Source of the DNA: Candidatus Coproplasma stercoripullorum
Lineage (GTDB): Bacteria; Bacillota; Clostridia; Christensenellales; Borkfalkiaceae
Reading direction: 5' to 3'
NCBI GenBank assembly: GCA_018712405.1
Contig: DVHB01000044.1
Location: 1 to 36,966 of the forward strand
DNA length: 36,966 nucleotides
Each line of letters begins with the position of its first letter. Position 1 is the stretch's first letter. Positions 29,934 to 36,966 of this stretch are shown piece by piece. The translations under genes were made by a program, and so were the position numbers. The notes below the pieces were generated by a model. That model worked only from the letters and a program-made list of their open reading frames with translations. It did not search any database and was not told where the DNA came from.

Positions 29934-30650
29934 ATGAACGAAGAGTTTGCCCGCTCAGAGGCCTTTTTCGGGCGGGATGCCATGCAAAAACTCTATAATG
30001 CGAAGATCGCGCTCTTCGGTGTGGGAGGAGTAGGCGGTTGGTGCGCCGAGGCGCTCGCCAGATGCGGCGTGGGCAGGGTCGACCTGTTCGACGGCGACGT
30101 TGTTTCGGTCACAAATATAAACAGGCAGGCCGTCGCCCTCCGCTCCACTATAGGCAGGAGCAAGACGGAGGTAATGGCGGCGCGAATGCGCGACATCAAC
30201 CCCACCGCAGAGGTTCGCGCCTTTGATGTATTCGTAGATGAGTCCAACATAGGCGGCATAGATTTTTCAGTGTACGGCGTCGTACTCGACGCGATAGACA
30301 CGGTGACTTCCAAGGTGCTCATAATCGAGCGGGCCCGTGCCGCGGGCGTGCCCGTCATCTCATGCATGGGTGCGGGCAATAAGCTGGATATTTCGGCTTT
30401 TAAGGCGGCGGATATCTCAAAGACGAGCGTGTGCCCGCTTGCTCGCGCCGTGCGCACCGCACTGCGAAAGCGCGGCATATACGGCGGCGTTACGGCAATT
30501 TACTCTGCCGAGCAGCCCAAAAATGTGCTTGTGGAGGATGATTCGTCGCGGCATATCCCCGCGTCAAATGTATTTGCGCCCGCTGCGGCGGGGCTTGCGC
30601 TCGCCAGGGAGGCGGTGCTCAAAATAATAGATGCGGGTGAAAAATCATGA
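29934..30650 (+). CDS. tcdA: tRNA threonylcarbamoyladenosine dehydratase (TcdA/CsdL, ThiF-like fold)
   Basis: A 238-aa E1-like ATP-dependent enzyme that cyclises t6A at position 37 of tRNAs to ct6A. The nucleotide-binding GVGGVGGWCAEALARCG and DGDVVSVTNINRQ (adenine-contacting Asp and the RQ pair) mark the ThiF/MoeB/HesA fold. The RSEAFFGRDAMQKLY opening and the CMGAGNKLD segment favour TcdA over MoeB or ThiF; no sulfur-carrier gene is adjacent. The ATG at 29934 has no ribosome site and lies directly at the predicted transcript start. An in-frame extension to 29859 would run through the promoter. Its stop overlaps the next gene as ATGA, so both tRNA-modification enzymes are coupled. Confidence 0.92.
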   Translation: MNEEFARSEAFFGRDAMQKLYNAKIALFGVGGVGGWCAEALARCGVGRVDLFDGDVVSVTNINRQAVALRSTIGRSKTEVMAARMRDINPTAEVRAFDVFVDESNIGGIDFSVYGVVLDAIDTVTSKVLIIERARAAGVPVISCMGAGNKLDISAFKAADISKTSVCPLARAVRTALRKRGIYGGVTAIYSAEQPKNVLVEDDSSRHIPASNVFAPAAAGLALAREAVLKIIDAGEKS

Positions 30651-31486
30651 TCGCTCAGGACGATAAGAAGGCGTGGGTAGAGCGCTCTATAATAACCAAA
30701 TTCAGAAAGACTATCTGGGCGCCGTTTTTAGAGGCTTTGCGCGTATATAAGCTCGTCTCCGAGGGGGATAAGATAGCCGTCTGCATCTCGGGCGGCAAGG
30801 ACTCCATGCTGCTTGCAAAGCTTTTTCAGGAGCTTAAGCGGCACAGCGAAGTGGAGTTCGGCGTCGAATATATCTGCATGGACCCCGGCTACAGCGAGGA
30901 GAACGCAAAAAAGATAGAGTATAACGCCGCCCTTTTGGGCGTTCCCATAAAGTTCTTCAAGTCGGACGTGTTCGAGGCGGCAAGTATCGTCGGCGGCGAA
31001 TCGCCCTGCTATATGTGCGCGCGGATGAGGCGCGGCTATCTGTATGCGCGCGCGCACGAGCTCGGCTGCAACAAGATAGCGCTCGGACACCACCGCAGCG
31101 ATGTGATAGAAACCACGCTCATGGGCATGTTCTACGGCGGCCAGATACAGGGCATGATGCCGCGCATAAGGAGCGCGAATTTTCAAGGAATGGAACTCAT
31201 CCGCCCCATGTATTGCATATCAGAGGAGGATATCGCGCATTGGCGCGACTATAACGGACTGGAATTTATAGCCTGTGCGTGCAGCTTTACTGCGCGTCTG
31301 CAACAAAACGGGCAGGGGCGTTCGGTGCGGCAGGAGATGAAAGAGCTTGTGAAAGAGCTAAAGAAGCGCAATCCCGACGTGGAGAAGAGCATCTTCAAAA
31401 GTATCCATAACGTTCAGCTCGACACTCTCCCCGGCTATAAAACGGGGCAGACGAGGCACTCTTTTTTAGAGAGATTTGAAGACTGA
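30647..31486 (+). CDS. TtcA-family PP-loop protein (tRNA 2-thiocytidine-type enzyme)
   Basis: A 279-aa ATP pyrophosphatase-fold protein. The PP-loop SGGKDS lies at residues 48-53. A CxxC at Cys121/Cys124 (SPCYMCARMRRG) and later Cys residues at 210 and 212 (FIACACSF) are the likely ligands of a 4Fe-4S cluster, as in TtcA. The GHHRSDVIETTLM stretch is also typical. TtcA thiolates C32 of tRNA using sulfur from IscS, which fits the nearby nifS. Clostridial homologues often lack experimental proof, so the exact base modified is inference. Its ATG overlaps the tcdA stop, GGTGA lies upstream, and the two are translationally coupled. Confidence 0.88.
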   Translation: MIAQDDKKAWVERSIITKFRKTIWAPFLEALRVYKLVSEGDKIAVCISGGKDSMLLAKLFQELKRHSEVEFGVEYICMDPGYSEENAKKIEYNAALLGVPIKFFKSDVFEAASIVGGESPCYMCARMRRGYLYARAHELGCNKIALGHHRSDVIETTLMGMFYGGQIQGMMPRIRSANFQGMELIRPMYCISEEDIAHWRDYNGLEFIACACSFTARLQQNGQGRSVRQEMKELVKELKKRNPDVEKSIFKSIHNVQLDTLPGYKTGQTRHSFLERFED

Positions 31487-31590
31487 TTTTGGCAATTGAC
31501 CCCCATATATGCCTCAACCAACGCAAAAATTTGCGCGGGTGCGCATAAAGTGCGCCGCCTGCGTAAAAATATATTTCAAGGAGAATCAAA

Positions 31591-31782
31591 ATGTCATATC
31601 CCGTAACTGTACTCGAAGGCGGCAAGATCCAGATCGGCGGTTGGGTTTATACCGTTAAAGAACTCAAAACCAGCTGGAAGCTTACCTATGACATGGACAA
31701 CATGGAAGTGGTGGTAAGCGTTCCCAAGTCGACTGCGGCAACCGTGGAAGAGCTTCAGGCAAAACTTCAGGAAAAGTTTTAA
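31591..31782 (+). CDS. Small unknown protein (63 aa)
   Basis: I do not recognise it. It opens with a beta-rich segment (YPVTVLEGGKIQIGGWVYTVKEL), continues with TSWKLTYDMDNMEVVVSVPKS, and ends in a short helix (TVEELQAKLQEKF). The pattern suggests a compact beta-strand domain with one helix. No Cys, signal peptide or membrane segment occurs. AAGGAG gives a strong ribosome site. About 100 bases upstream hold a hairpin-forming stretch (ACGCA near 31521 with TGCGT near 31560, enclosing GTGCGC-type pairs) but no clear -10 box. A very strong terminator follows, so it is the end of the tcdA transcript or a separate, well-expressed gene. Confidence 0.75.
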   Translation: MSYPVTVLEGGKIQIGGWVYTVKELKTSWKLTYDMDNMEVVVSVPKSTAATVEELQAKLQEKF

Positions 31783-31815
31783 TTTTACTGCAGACTGAAA
31801 AAATTACCGTAAATC

Positions 31816-31858
31816 AAAAAAAGCGCCCGCGCAAATTTATTGCGCGGGCGCTTTTTTT
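31816..31858 (+). terminator. Strong intrinsic terminator after the 63-aa gene
   Basis: GCGCCCGCGCAA (31823-31834), loop ATTTA, TTGCGCGGGCGC (31840-31851), then seven T; the A-run upstream (31816-31822) extends the stem. Confidence 0.95.
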
Positions 31859-31889
31859 ACCCGTACTGTGCAAAAAACTGTCCGCTCCG

Positions 31890-31918
31890 TTGCAAAATAA
31901 AATTGAAGGGTGTATAAT
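31890..31918 (+). promoter_or_regulatory. Promoter of cysK
   Basis: TTGCAA (31890-31895), 17-base spacer, TATAAT (31913-31918). The leader of about 30 nt is too short for a T-box or S-box riboswitch. Confidence 0.78.
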
Positions 31919-31956
31919 ATAGCCAAATTAAAGTTAAAAATATTTGCAGGTGAAAT

Positions 31957-32877
31957 ATGATATATGATTCCATAACCGAACTTATAGGCAGCACCCCGCT
32001 TCTGCGGCTCAACAAATATGTAAGGGAGCGCGGTCTTGATGCCGAAATTATTGCAAAACTCGAATATCTGAATCCCGCGGGGTCGGTAAAGGACAGGGTG
32101 GCGCTCAACATGGTGCTCGACGCCGAGGAGCGCGGCCTATTAAAAGCGGGCGGCACTATAATAGAACCCACTTCGGGCAATACTGGCATAGGCCTCGCTT
32201 TGGTTGCGGCGGCGCGCGGTTATAAGCTCATTCTCACCATGCCCGAGACGATGAGCGAGGAGAGGCGCAGGCTTATAAAGGCCTACGGCGCGGAGATAGT
32301 TTTAACGCCCGGCGCCGAGGGCATGTCGGGCGCGATAAAACGCGCTGAGGAGCTCAAAAACTCCATTGAAGGCAGCATAATAGCGGGGCAATTCGAAAAT
32401 CCCGCCAACCCCGAGGCGCACAGAAAGACCACCGCGCAGGAGATTTTAAGGGACGCCGGCAAGGTCGATTTCTTCGTCGCGGGCGTGGGCACGGGCGGAA
32501 CGATTACGGGCGTCGGGCAGGTTTTAAAGGAACACTATCCCGAGGTGAAAATCGTGGCGGTGGAGCCCGCCGGCTCACCCGTGTTGTCTAAAGGGGAAAA
32601 GGGCCCTCACGGCATACAGGGCATAGGCGCCGGATTTGTGCCCAAGGCGCTCGATACTTCCGTATATGACGAGGTTATGACCGTCACCGATGAAGAGGCT
32701 CTTGCGGAGGGCAGGTTCCTCGCCCGCACGGAGGCGTTCCTCACCGGCATATCTTCGGGTGCGGCGCTCTTCGCCGCAAGAAGGGTCGCCGAACGGAAAG
32801 AGAATGCGGGAAAGCGTATTCTGGTGCTTCTGCCAGACAGCGGAGACAGATACCTTTCCACAGCGCTCTTTAGTTGA
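31957..32877 (+). CDS. cysK: Cysteine synthase A (O-acetylserine sulfhydrylase)
   Basis: PLP enzyme that makes cysteine from O-acetylserine and sulfide. The 306-aa product has the PLP lysine Lys45 in NPAGSVKDR, the substrate loop [10 protein letters not shown], the phosphate-binding [10 protein letters not shown], and SSGAALFAA near the C-terminus. Length and motifs fit CysK better than CysM or cystathionine beta-synthase. AGGTGA precedes the ATG. It has its own promoter; metF follows after a perfect palindrome. Cysteine made here supplies sulfur for NifS, and by transsulfuration for the methionine genes downstream. Confidence 0.95.
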   Translation: MIYDSITELIGSTPLLRLNKYVRERGLDAEIIAKLEYLNPAGSVKDRVALNMVLDAEERGLLKAGGTIIEPTSGNTGIGLALVAAARGYKLILTMPETMSEERRRLIKAYGAEIVLTPGAEGMSGAIKRAEELKNSIEGSIIAGQFENPANPEAHRKTTAQEILRDAGKVDFFVAGVGTGGTITGVGQVLKEHYPEVKIVAVEPAGSPVLSKGEKGPHGIQGIGAGFVPKALDTSVYDEVMTVTDEEALAEGRFLARTEAFLTGISSGAALFAARRVAERKENAGKRILVLLPDSGDRYLSTALFS

Positions 32878-32900
32878 AACATATACTGATTGCGTATTTT

Positions 32901-32934
32901 ATTTTGCCGCGGCGGTTGCCCGCCGCGGCAAAAT
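32901..32934. promoter_or_regulatory. Perfect 15-bp inverted repeat centred on the metF -35 box
   Basis: ATTTTGCCGCGGCGG (32901-32915), loop TTGC, CCGCCGCGGCAAAAT (32920-32934). The loop and the first bases of the right arm form the metF -35 box. No T-run follows on the plus strand, so it is a poor terminator for cysK despite its place after the stop. Confidence 0.7.
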
Positions 32935-32944
32935 GTGTTATAAT
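32916..32944 (+). promoter_or_regulatory. Promoter of the metF-metH operon
   Basis: TTGCCC (32916-32921), 17-base spacer, TATAAT (32939-32944), embedded in the inverted repeat. The leader is about 27 nt. Confidence 0.75.
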
Positions 32945-32977
32945 GGGCAAAATCTATATACAAGACGGAAAACTATT

Positions 32978-33832
32978 ATGAAGATAACCGATATTTTAAA
33001 GAGCAAAGACGCCGTGCTCTCTTTCGAGGTGTTCCCTCCCAAGACGAGCGACAAGTTCGAGGGCGTTTGGAGGGCTGTGGAGGAGATAGCCGCAATAGGA
33101 CCCGATTTTATGAGCGTGACATACGGTGCCGGCGGCGGCACCTCGGCCTATACAGTGAAGATATCAGAAGGGATAAAGGCGCTGGGCGTGAACTCCGTGG
33201 CGCACCTCTCTTGCATATCCTCCACAAAGGCCGACGTAAAGGAAAAGCTCGTGCAACTCAAAGAGGCGGGCATGGAAAATATCCTCGCCCTGCGCGGCGA
33301 TATTCCTCAGGACTTTTCGGGCAATTTAGAATACAGGTACGCGAGCGAGCTCGTCGCAGAGATAAAGGCCTTCGGCGGCTTTTGCATAGGCGGCGCGTGC
33401 TATCCCGAGGGGCACCCCGAGTCGGCTACGCTCTTTTCGGATATCGAAAATTTAAAGCGCAAGGTCGACGCGGGTTGCGACTATCTCACCACGCAGATGT
33501 TCTTCGATAACGACGTATTCTATTCCTTCCTCGCAAAGGCCTATTCGGCGGGCATAACCGTGCCCATAATTCCGGGCATAATGCCTATAACGCGCGCCGG
33601 CCAGGTAAAGCGCACGTTCACGCTCTCAGGTTCGCCCATACCTGCAAAATTCAGGCGCATTGTCGACAGGTTCGGCGATAATCCCGAGGCCATGCGCAGC
33701 GCAGGCGTGGCCTATGCCACCGAGCAGGTGATAGACCTCTATGCCAACGGCATAAAGGCGGTACATATCTATTCCATGAACAAGCCCGAAGTCGCCCGCG
33801 CGATAAAGAGCAACCTTGCGGGGATAATTTAA
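32978..33832 (+). CDS. metF: Methylenetetrahydrofolate reductase
   Basis: Reduces 5,10-methylene-THF to 5-methyl-THF, the methyl donor for MetH encoded two genes on. The 284-aa TIM barrel has SFEVFPPKTSDKFEG with the catalytic Glu, DFMSVTYGAGGGTS, NILALRGDIP, CIGGACYPEGHPES and DYLTTQMFFDN, all MetF signatures. No MetV-like partner gene is adjacent. ATG at 32978 has GGAA upstream; the longer ORF back to 32690 runs inside cysK in another frame and through the promoter. The next gene begins four bases after the stop. Confidence 0.96.
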   Translation: MKITDILKSKDAVLSFEVFPPKTSDKFEGVWRAVEEIAAIGPDFMSVTYGAGGGTSAYTVKISEGIKALGVNSVAHLSCISSTKADVKEKLVQLKEAGMENILALRGDIPQDFSGNLEYRYASELVAEIKAFGGFCIGGACYPEGHPESATLFSDIENLKRKVDAGCDYLTTQMFFDNDVFYSFLAKAYSAGITVPIIPGIMPITRAGQVKRTFTLSGSPIPAKFRRIVDRFGDNPEAMRSAGVAYATEQVIDLYANGIKAVHIYSMNKPEVARAIKSNLAGII

Positions 33833-33836
33833 AGTT

Positions 33837-34430
33837 ATGCCGATGGTTTTGACGGGTAAGATAGATAAGCTCGACATAAAGGAAACCATGCGATATCTGG
33901 GCTATGCAGGCGTAAAAAGCGCAGATGGGCTCGACGGACTTATCGCCGAGTGCGAAGGGCTGATTCAGCCCGTGCTCGCGCCCAAGGCGGTGTACGACGT
34001 GTTCCCGCTCACGCATGGCGAGGGAGAGGCGCTCGATCTGGGCTTTGCCAGGGTGAACAGTCATTCGCTCTTTCTCAATCTCAACGGGTGCAAAAAGATA
34101 GTGCTCTTTGCCGCCACCGTTGGCGCAGGGGTGGACAGGCTGATTTTAAAGTATAACAGGCTGTCGCCCGCGCGCGCGGTCGTGCTGCAGGCCATGGGCG
34201 CCGCCGCCGCCGAGCAGTGGTGCGACGAGTTGAACGCCCGTATTACGGCGCGGTTCGGTCCCACACGCCCGCGCTTTTCGTGCGGGTACGGCGACCTGCC
34301 TTTAAAGCTCCAGCGCGAAATTTTTCCCGCGCTGAATGTTACAAAAAATATAGGCGTAACGCTCACCGACGGCGACCTTATGATACCTGAAAAAAGCGTC
34401 ACGGCAATCGTGGGTATATTGAATAATTGA
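33837..34430 (+). CDS. Stand-alone methionine synthase reactivation-domain protein
   Basis: The 197-aa protein resembles the C-terminal activation domain of cobalamin-dependent methionine synthase (Met_synt_B12), which binds S-adenosylmethionine and restores oxidised cobalamin. The RFSCGYGDLPLKLQREIF segment corresponds to the SAM-binding motif of the family, and TLTDGDLMIPEKSVTAIVGI to its C-terminal part. The MetH encoded next lacks this domain, so the two proteins together make a complete enzyme. There is no clear ribosome site; the ATG lies four bases after metF, suggesting translational coupling. ATG at 33843 is an alternative. The electron donor for reactivation is unknown. Confidence 0.85.
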   Translation: MPMVLTGKIDKLDIKETMRYLGYAGVKSADGLDGLIAECEGLIQPVLAPKAVYDVFPLTHGEGEALDLGFARVNSHSLFLNLNGCKKIVLFAATVGAGVDRLILKYNRLSPARAVVLQAMGAAAAEQWCDELNARITARFGPTRPRFSCGYGDLPLKLQREIFPALNVTKNIGVTLTDGDLMIPEKSVTAIVGILNN

Positions 34431-34468
34431 ATAGTTCGGCCATATGTGGCGGGCAATTGAATTTAATT

Positions 34469-36865
34469 ATGAATTTTAAAGCATTTTTAAACAATCATAT
34501 AGTAGTTTTGGACGGCGCAATGGGCACGCAGCTGCAGGCTGCGGGCTTAAAGCTCGGCGAGCTGCCCGAGGAGTGGAATATCTCTCATTCCGACGTAATA
34601 GAGGGCATACACAGGGCATACTTTGCCGCGGGTGCCGACGTTGTGTATTCGAATACCTTCGGTGCAAACGCCCTGAAGTTCGGCGAAAGGACGGAAGAGG
34701 TAGTCTACGCAGGCGTTGCATGCGCGCTCCGCGCGCGCGGCGAGGCCAAAAACAAGTTCGTCGCGCTTGATGTCGGCCCGACGGGCAAACTTTTAAAGCC
34801 TCTCGGCGACCTCGATTTTGAGGACGCGGTCAAAATTTTCGGCAGGACGATAGCCGCGGGCGTAAAGGCGGGCGCCGACCTCATCGCCGTTGAAACCATG
34901 AACGATTTATACGAGCTCAAGGCCGCCGTGCTCGCCGCAAAGGAGTACGGCGGCGGTCTTCCGATAATCGCCACGGGCGTGTTCGGCTCGGACTGCAAGA
35001 TGATGACGGGTGCGGAGCCCGAGGCCGTTGTCGCCCTTCTCGAGGGGCTGGGGGTGGACGCGCTCGGCCTCAACTGTTCGCTCGGGCCCAAAGATATGGT
35101 CCCCGCGGCCACACGCATGCTTAAATGCGCATCCGTGCCCGTGATAGTAAAGCCCAACGCAGGTCTTCCCGAGGAGAAAAACGGACAGACTGTGTATAAC
35201 GTCGGCGAGGACGAATTCGCCGACGAAATGGGCGGTCTCCTTGCGCTCGGAGTGCGCGCAGTCGGCGGCTGCTGCGGCACTTCGCCCGCATATATAGCCA
35301 AACTATCGCGTATTGCGGCGCAGTTTTTGCCGCAGAAGATAGCGGATAAAAACCTTACGGTGATATCCTCTTATACGCACGCCGTGTACTTCGGCGGCGC
35401 GCCCGTGCTCATCGGCGAGAGGATCAACCCCACGGGCAAAAAGCGCTTGAAGCAGGCGCTCAAGGAGGGCGACTTTGCCTATATCCTCGGCGAGGCCGTA
35501 TCTCAGGCGGAGAGGGGCGCGCACGTGCTGGACGTGAACGTGGGACTTCCCGAGATAGACGAACCCGCCGTTTTAGAGTGCGCCGTATGCGAAATCCAGG
35601 CAGTCACCGATCTTCCTCTGCAGATAGATACCTCCGATCCCGCCGCCATGGAGCGCGCCATGCGCCGCTACAACGGCAAGCCGCTCGTAAATTCGGTCAG
35701 CGGCAAGAGGGAGGTCATGGACGCCGTGTTTCCGCTCGTAAAAAAATACGGCGGCGCGGTCATCGCGCTCACGCTCGACGAGGAGGGTATTCCGCCCACT
35801 GCCGAGGGCAGAATTGCCATTGCCAAAAATATCTTAAAAGAGGCAAAAAAGTACGGGCTCAAAAAAAAGGATATAATCTTTGATACGCTCGCCATGGCGG
35901 TGTCCGCCGACGGCGGCGCGCCCGCAGCGGCGCTCGGTGCACTGCGGTATTTGCGGCATAGTATGGGGGTAAATACCTCTTTAGGCGTTTCAAACATATC
36001 TTTCGGCCTGCCGAACAGGGACTTTATAAACGGCACGTTCTTTGCCATGGCGCTGGGCGCGGGGCTTTCGGCCGCGATAATCAACCCCAATTCGCAGGAG
36101 ATGATAAAGACATATAAGAGCTTCTGTGCGCTGTCGGGCCATGACAGGGGCTGTCTTGAGTACATAGAGTACGCAAATGGCGTTCAATCGAGCATATCTG
36201 CCGTCCAACCGCAGGCAAAGCCGCTTTATGAAGGCGAAAAAACTTTAAAATACTGTGTGGAAAAGGGGCTTAAAGCCGAGGCCGAAGCCGCTTCGGCCGA
36301 GCTTTTGAAGACGCAGGCCCCGCTCGATATAATAAACGGTCAGATAATTCCCGCGCTCGACGAGGTGGGAAAGGGGTTTGAAAACAAGACGCTTTTTTTG
36401 CCCCAGCTTTTGATGAGCGCAGAGGCGGCCTCGGGTGCATTCGAGGTGATAAAACGCGCATTTTCGGGCGGGGGTAATTCAAAGCGCGTGAAGATAGTAA
36501 TCGCCACCGTCAAGGGAGACATTCACGATATAGGCAAAAATATCGTAAAGACTCTGCTCGAAAATTACGGCTTTACCGTGTACGACCTCGGCCGCGACGT
36601 GCCCGCGCGCGCAATAGTCGATAAGGCAAAGGAGGTGGGCGCGGAGATAGTCGGCCTCTCGGCGCTGATGACGACGACGGTGGCCTCCATGCGCGACACA
36701 ATCGCGCTTTTAAAGGAGGAGTACCCCTCGGCGCGCACTCTCGTCGGCGGCGCGGTGCTGAATAAGGAGTATGCCGATATGATAGGCGCGACCAGGTATG
36801 CAAAGGACGCCATGGAGTCGGTGCGCTACTGCGAAGAGGTCGAGGCCGAGCTTTACGGCGGCTGA
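34469..36865 (+). CDS. metH: Cobalamin-dependent methionine synthase, lacking the reactivation domain
   Basis: Transfers methyl from 5-methyl-THF via cobalamin to homocysteine. The 798-aa product has three of the four MetH modules. The homocysteine-binding barrel (about 1-290) holds DGAMGTQLQ, zinc Cys in GLNCS (about 202) and VGGCCGTSP (about 267). The pterin-binding barrel (about 320-580) holds GERINPTGKKRLKQAL, LDVNVG and ISFGLPNRDFINGTFF. The helical cap and B12 domain (about 590-798) hold KGDIHDIGKNIV with the cobalt-binding His near 685. The reactivation domain is absent and is encoded just upstream. ATG 34469 fits the family N-terminus but lacks a strong ribosome site; TTG at 34427 overlaps the previous stop and is an alternative. 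Confidence 0.95.
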   Translation: MNFKAFLNNHIVVLDGAMGTQLQAAGLKLGELPEEWNISHSDVIEGIHRAYFAAGADVVYSNTFGANALKFGERTEEVVYAGVACALRARGEAKNKFVALDVGPTGKLLKPLGDLDFEDAVKIFGRTIAAGVKAGADLIAVETMNDLYELKAAVLAAKEYGGGLPIIATGVFGSDCKMMTGAEPEAVVALLEGLGVDALGLNCSLGPKDMVPAATRMLKCASVPVIVKPNAGLPEEKNGQTVYNVGEDEFADEMGGLLALGVRAVGGCCGTSPAYIAKLSRIAAQFLPQKIADKNLTVISSYTHAVYFGGAPVLIGERINPTGKKRLKQALKEGDFAYILGEAVSQAERGAHVLDVNVGLPEIDEPAVLECAVCEIQAVTDLPLQIDTSDPAAMERAMRRYNGKPLVNSVSGKREVMDAVFPLVKKYGGAVIALTLDEEGIPPTAEGRIAIAKNILKEAKKYGLKKKDIIFDTLAMAVSADGGAPAAALGALRYLRHSMGVNTSLGVSNISFGLPNRDFINGTFFAMALGAGLSAAIINPNSQEMIKTYKSFCALSGHDRGCLEYIEYANGVQSSISAVQPQAKPLYEGEKTLKYCVEKGLKAEAEAASAELLKTQAPLDIINGQIIPALDEVGKGFENKTLFLPQLLMSAEAASGAFEVIKRAFSGGGNSKRVKIVIATVKGDIHDIGKNIVKTLLENYGFTVYDLGRDVPARAIVDKAKEVGAEIVGLSALMTTTVASMRDTIALLKEEYPSARTLVGGAVLNKEYADMIGATRYAKDAMESVRYCEEVEAELYGG

Positions 36866-36966
36866 CAGTTGCGCTGTTGAAATAAATCTGATAAAGATAA
36901 ATTGAAATAATTAAAATTAAATAATTATTAATTAAATAAATATGGCCGCGTGCGCATGAAATTTCA
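36866..36966. other. AT-rich tail after metH
   Basis: About 45 bases near 36897-36943 consist almost wholly of A and T, with TTAATTAAAT-type runs, similar to stretches near 14690-14755 and 23280-23345. No clear hairpin terminator or gene start is seen before the window ends. Confidence 0.4.

Noticed and set aside
31919-31956. T-box or SAM riboswitch upstream of cysK or metF
   Set aside because: Predicted leaders are only about 30 nt, too short for either, and the conserved sequences are absent.
32690-32977. N-terminal extension of metF
   Set aside because: It lies inside cysK in another frame and crosses the metF promoter; MetF proteins start at the chosen ATG.
1-36966. CRISPR array, prophage, insertion sequence or integrative element
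   Set aside because: No spaced direct repeats, transposase, integrase or tRNA-flanking site was found; gene content is core metabolism.

Overview
The window looks like a chromosomal segment of a Gram-positive, obligately anaerobic, gut-type Clostridia. The evidence is strong AGGAGG-type ribosome binding sites, many clean TTGACA-17-TATAAT promoters, a Fur-family regulator next to rubrerythrin, a LuxS/Pfs pair, a TIGR04076 protein, an Rrf2/IscR regulator with NifS/NifU, a separate MetH reactivation protein, and heavy use of ATA codons. A Christensenellales-like lineage is my guess; nothing here proves it. I see no phage, transposase, CRISPR array, rRNA or tRNA. It is a housekeeping region whose interest lies mostly in the intergenic DNA.

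Layout. 1-5.6 kb (minus): phosphoglucomutase with a structured leader; an unknown membrane protein; a YfcE-type phosphoesterase; RdgB, preceded by a possible 60-codon basic ORF that ends in its start codon; TrmL; and an unknown protein. 5.9-7.1 kb (plus): Fur/PerR-like regulator and rubrerythrin. 7.3-10.7 kb: glycerophosphodiesterase and a roughly 12-TM protein (minus), then an XRE repressor divergent from a B-box-like membrane protein. 10.8-13.4 kb (plus): GH43 glycosidase and DegV. 13.4-18.1 kb (minus): ApgM, uracil-DNA glycosylase, LuxS and MtnN, then a phosphopantetheinyl transferase and a FruK-type kinase. 18.3-18.7 kb: tmRNA (ssrA). 18.8-23.1 kb: TIGR04076 protein (minus) and a heterodimeric ABC exporter (plus). 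23.3-24.7 kb (minus): IscR-like regulator and NadA. 24.9-27.7 kb (plus): a terminated structured RNA and a large lipoprotein. 27.9-31.8 kb (plus): NifS, NifU, TcdA, a TtcA-like protein and a 63-aa protein. 31.9-36.9 kb (plus): CysK, MetF, the MetH reactivation protein and MetH.

Together, many genes serve sulfur, one-carbon and Fe-S metabolism. CysK makes cysteine and NifS/NifU take its sulfur for Fe-S clusters. NadA and the TtcA-like protein are Fe-S enzymes, and the Rrf2 regulator probably senses cluster supply. MetF, MetH and the reactivation protein rebuild methionine, while MtnN and LuxS recycle S-adenosylhomocysteine.

Most notable: two copies of a roughly 120-bp palindromic intergenic element whose paired arms differ by compensating changes (7067-7190 and 23075-23195); three genes whose strong promoters put the predicted transcript start at or within a few bases of the start codon (8184-9617, mtnN, tcdA); a long tmRNA tag ending ACAA rather than ALAA; a promoter-to-terminator RNA of about 158 nt ahead of the lipoprotein gene; and several well-formed operators (XRE, Rrf2, nadA, Fur). 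All coordinates come from reading the sequence by eye; no database search was possible.
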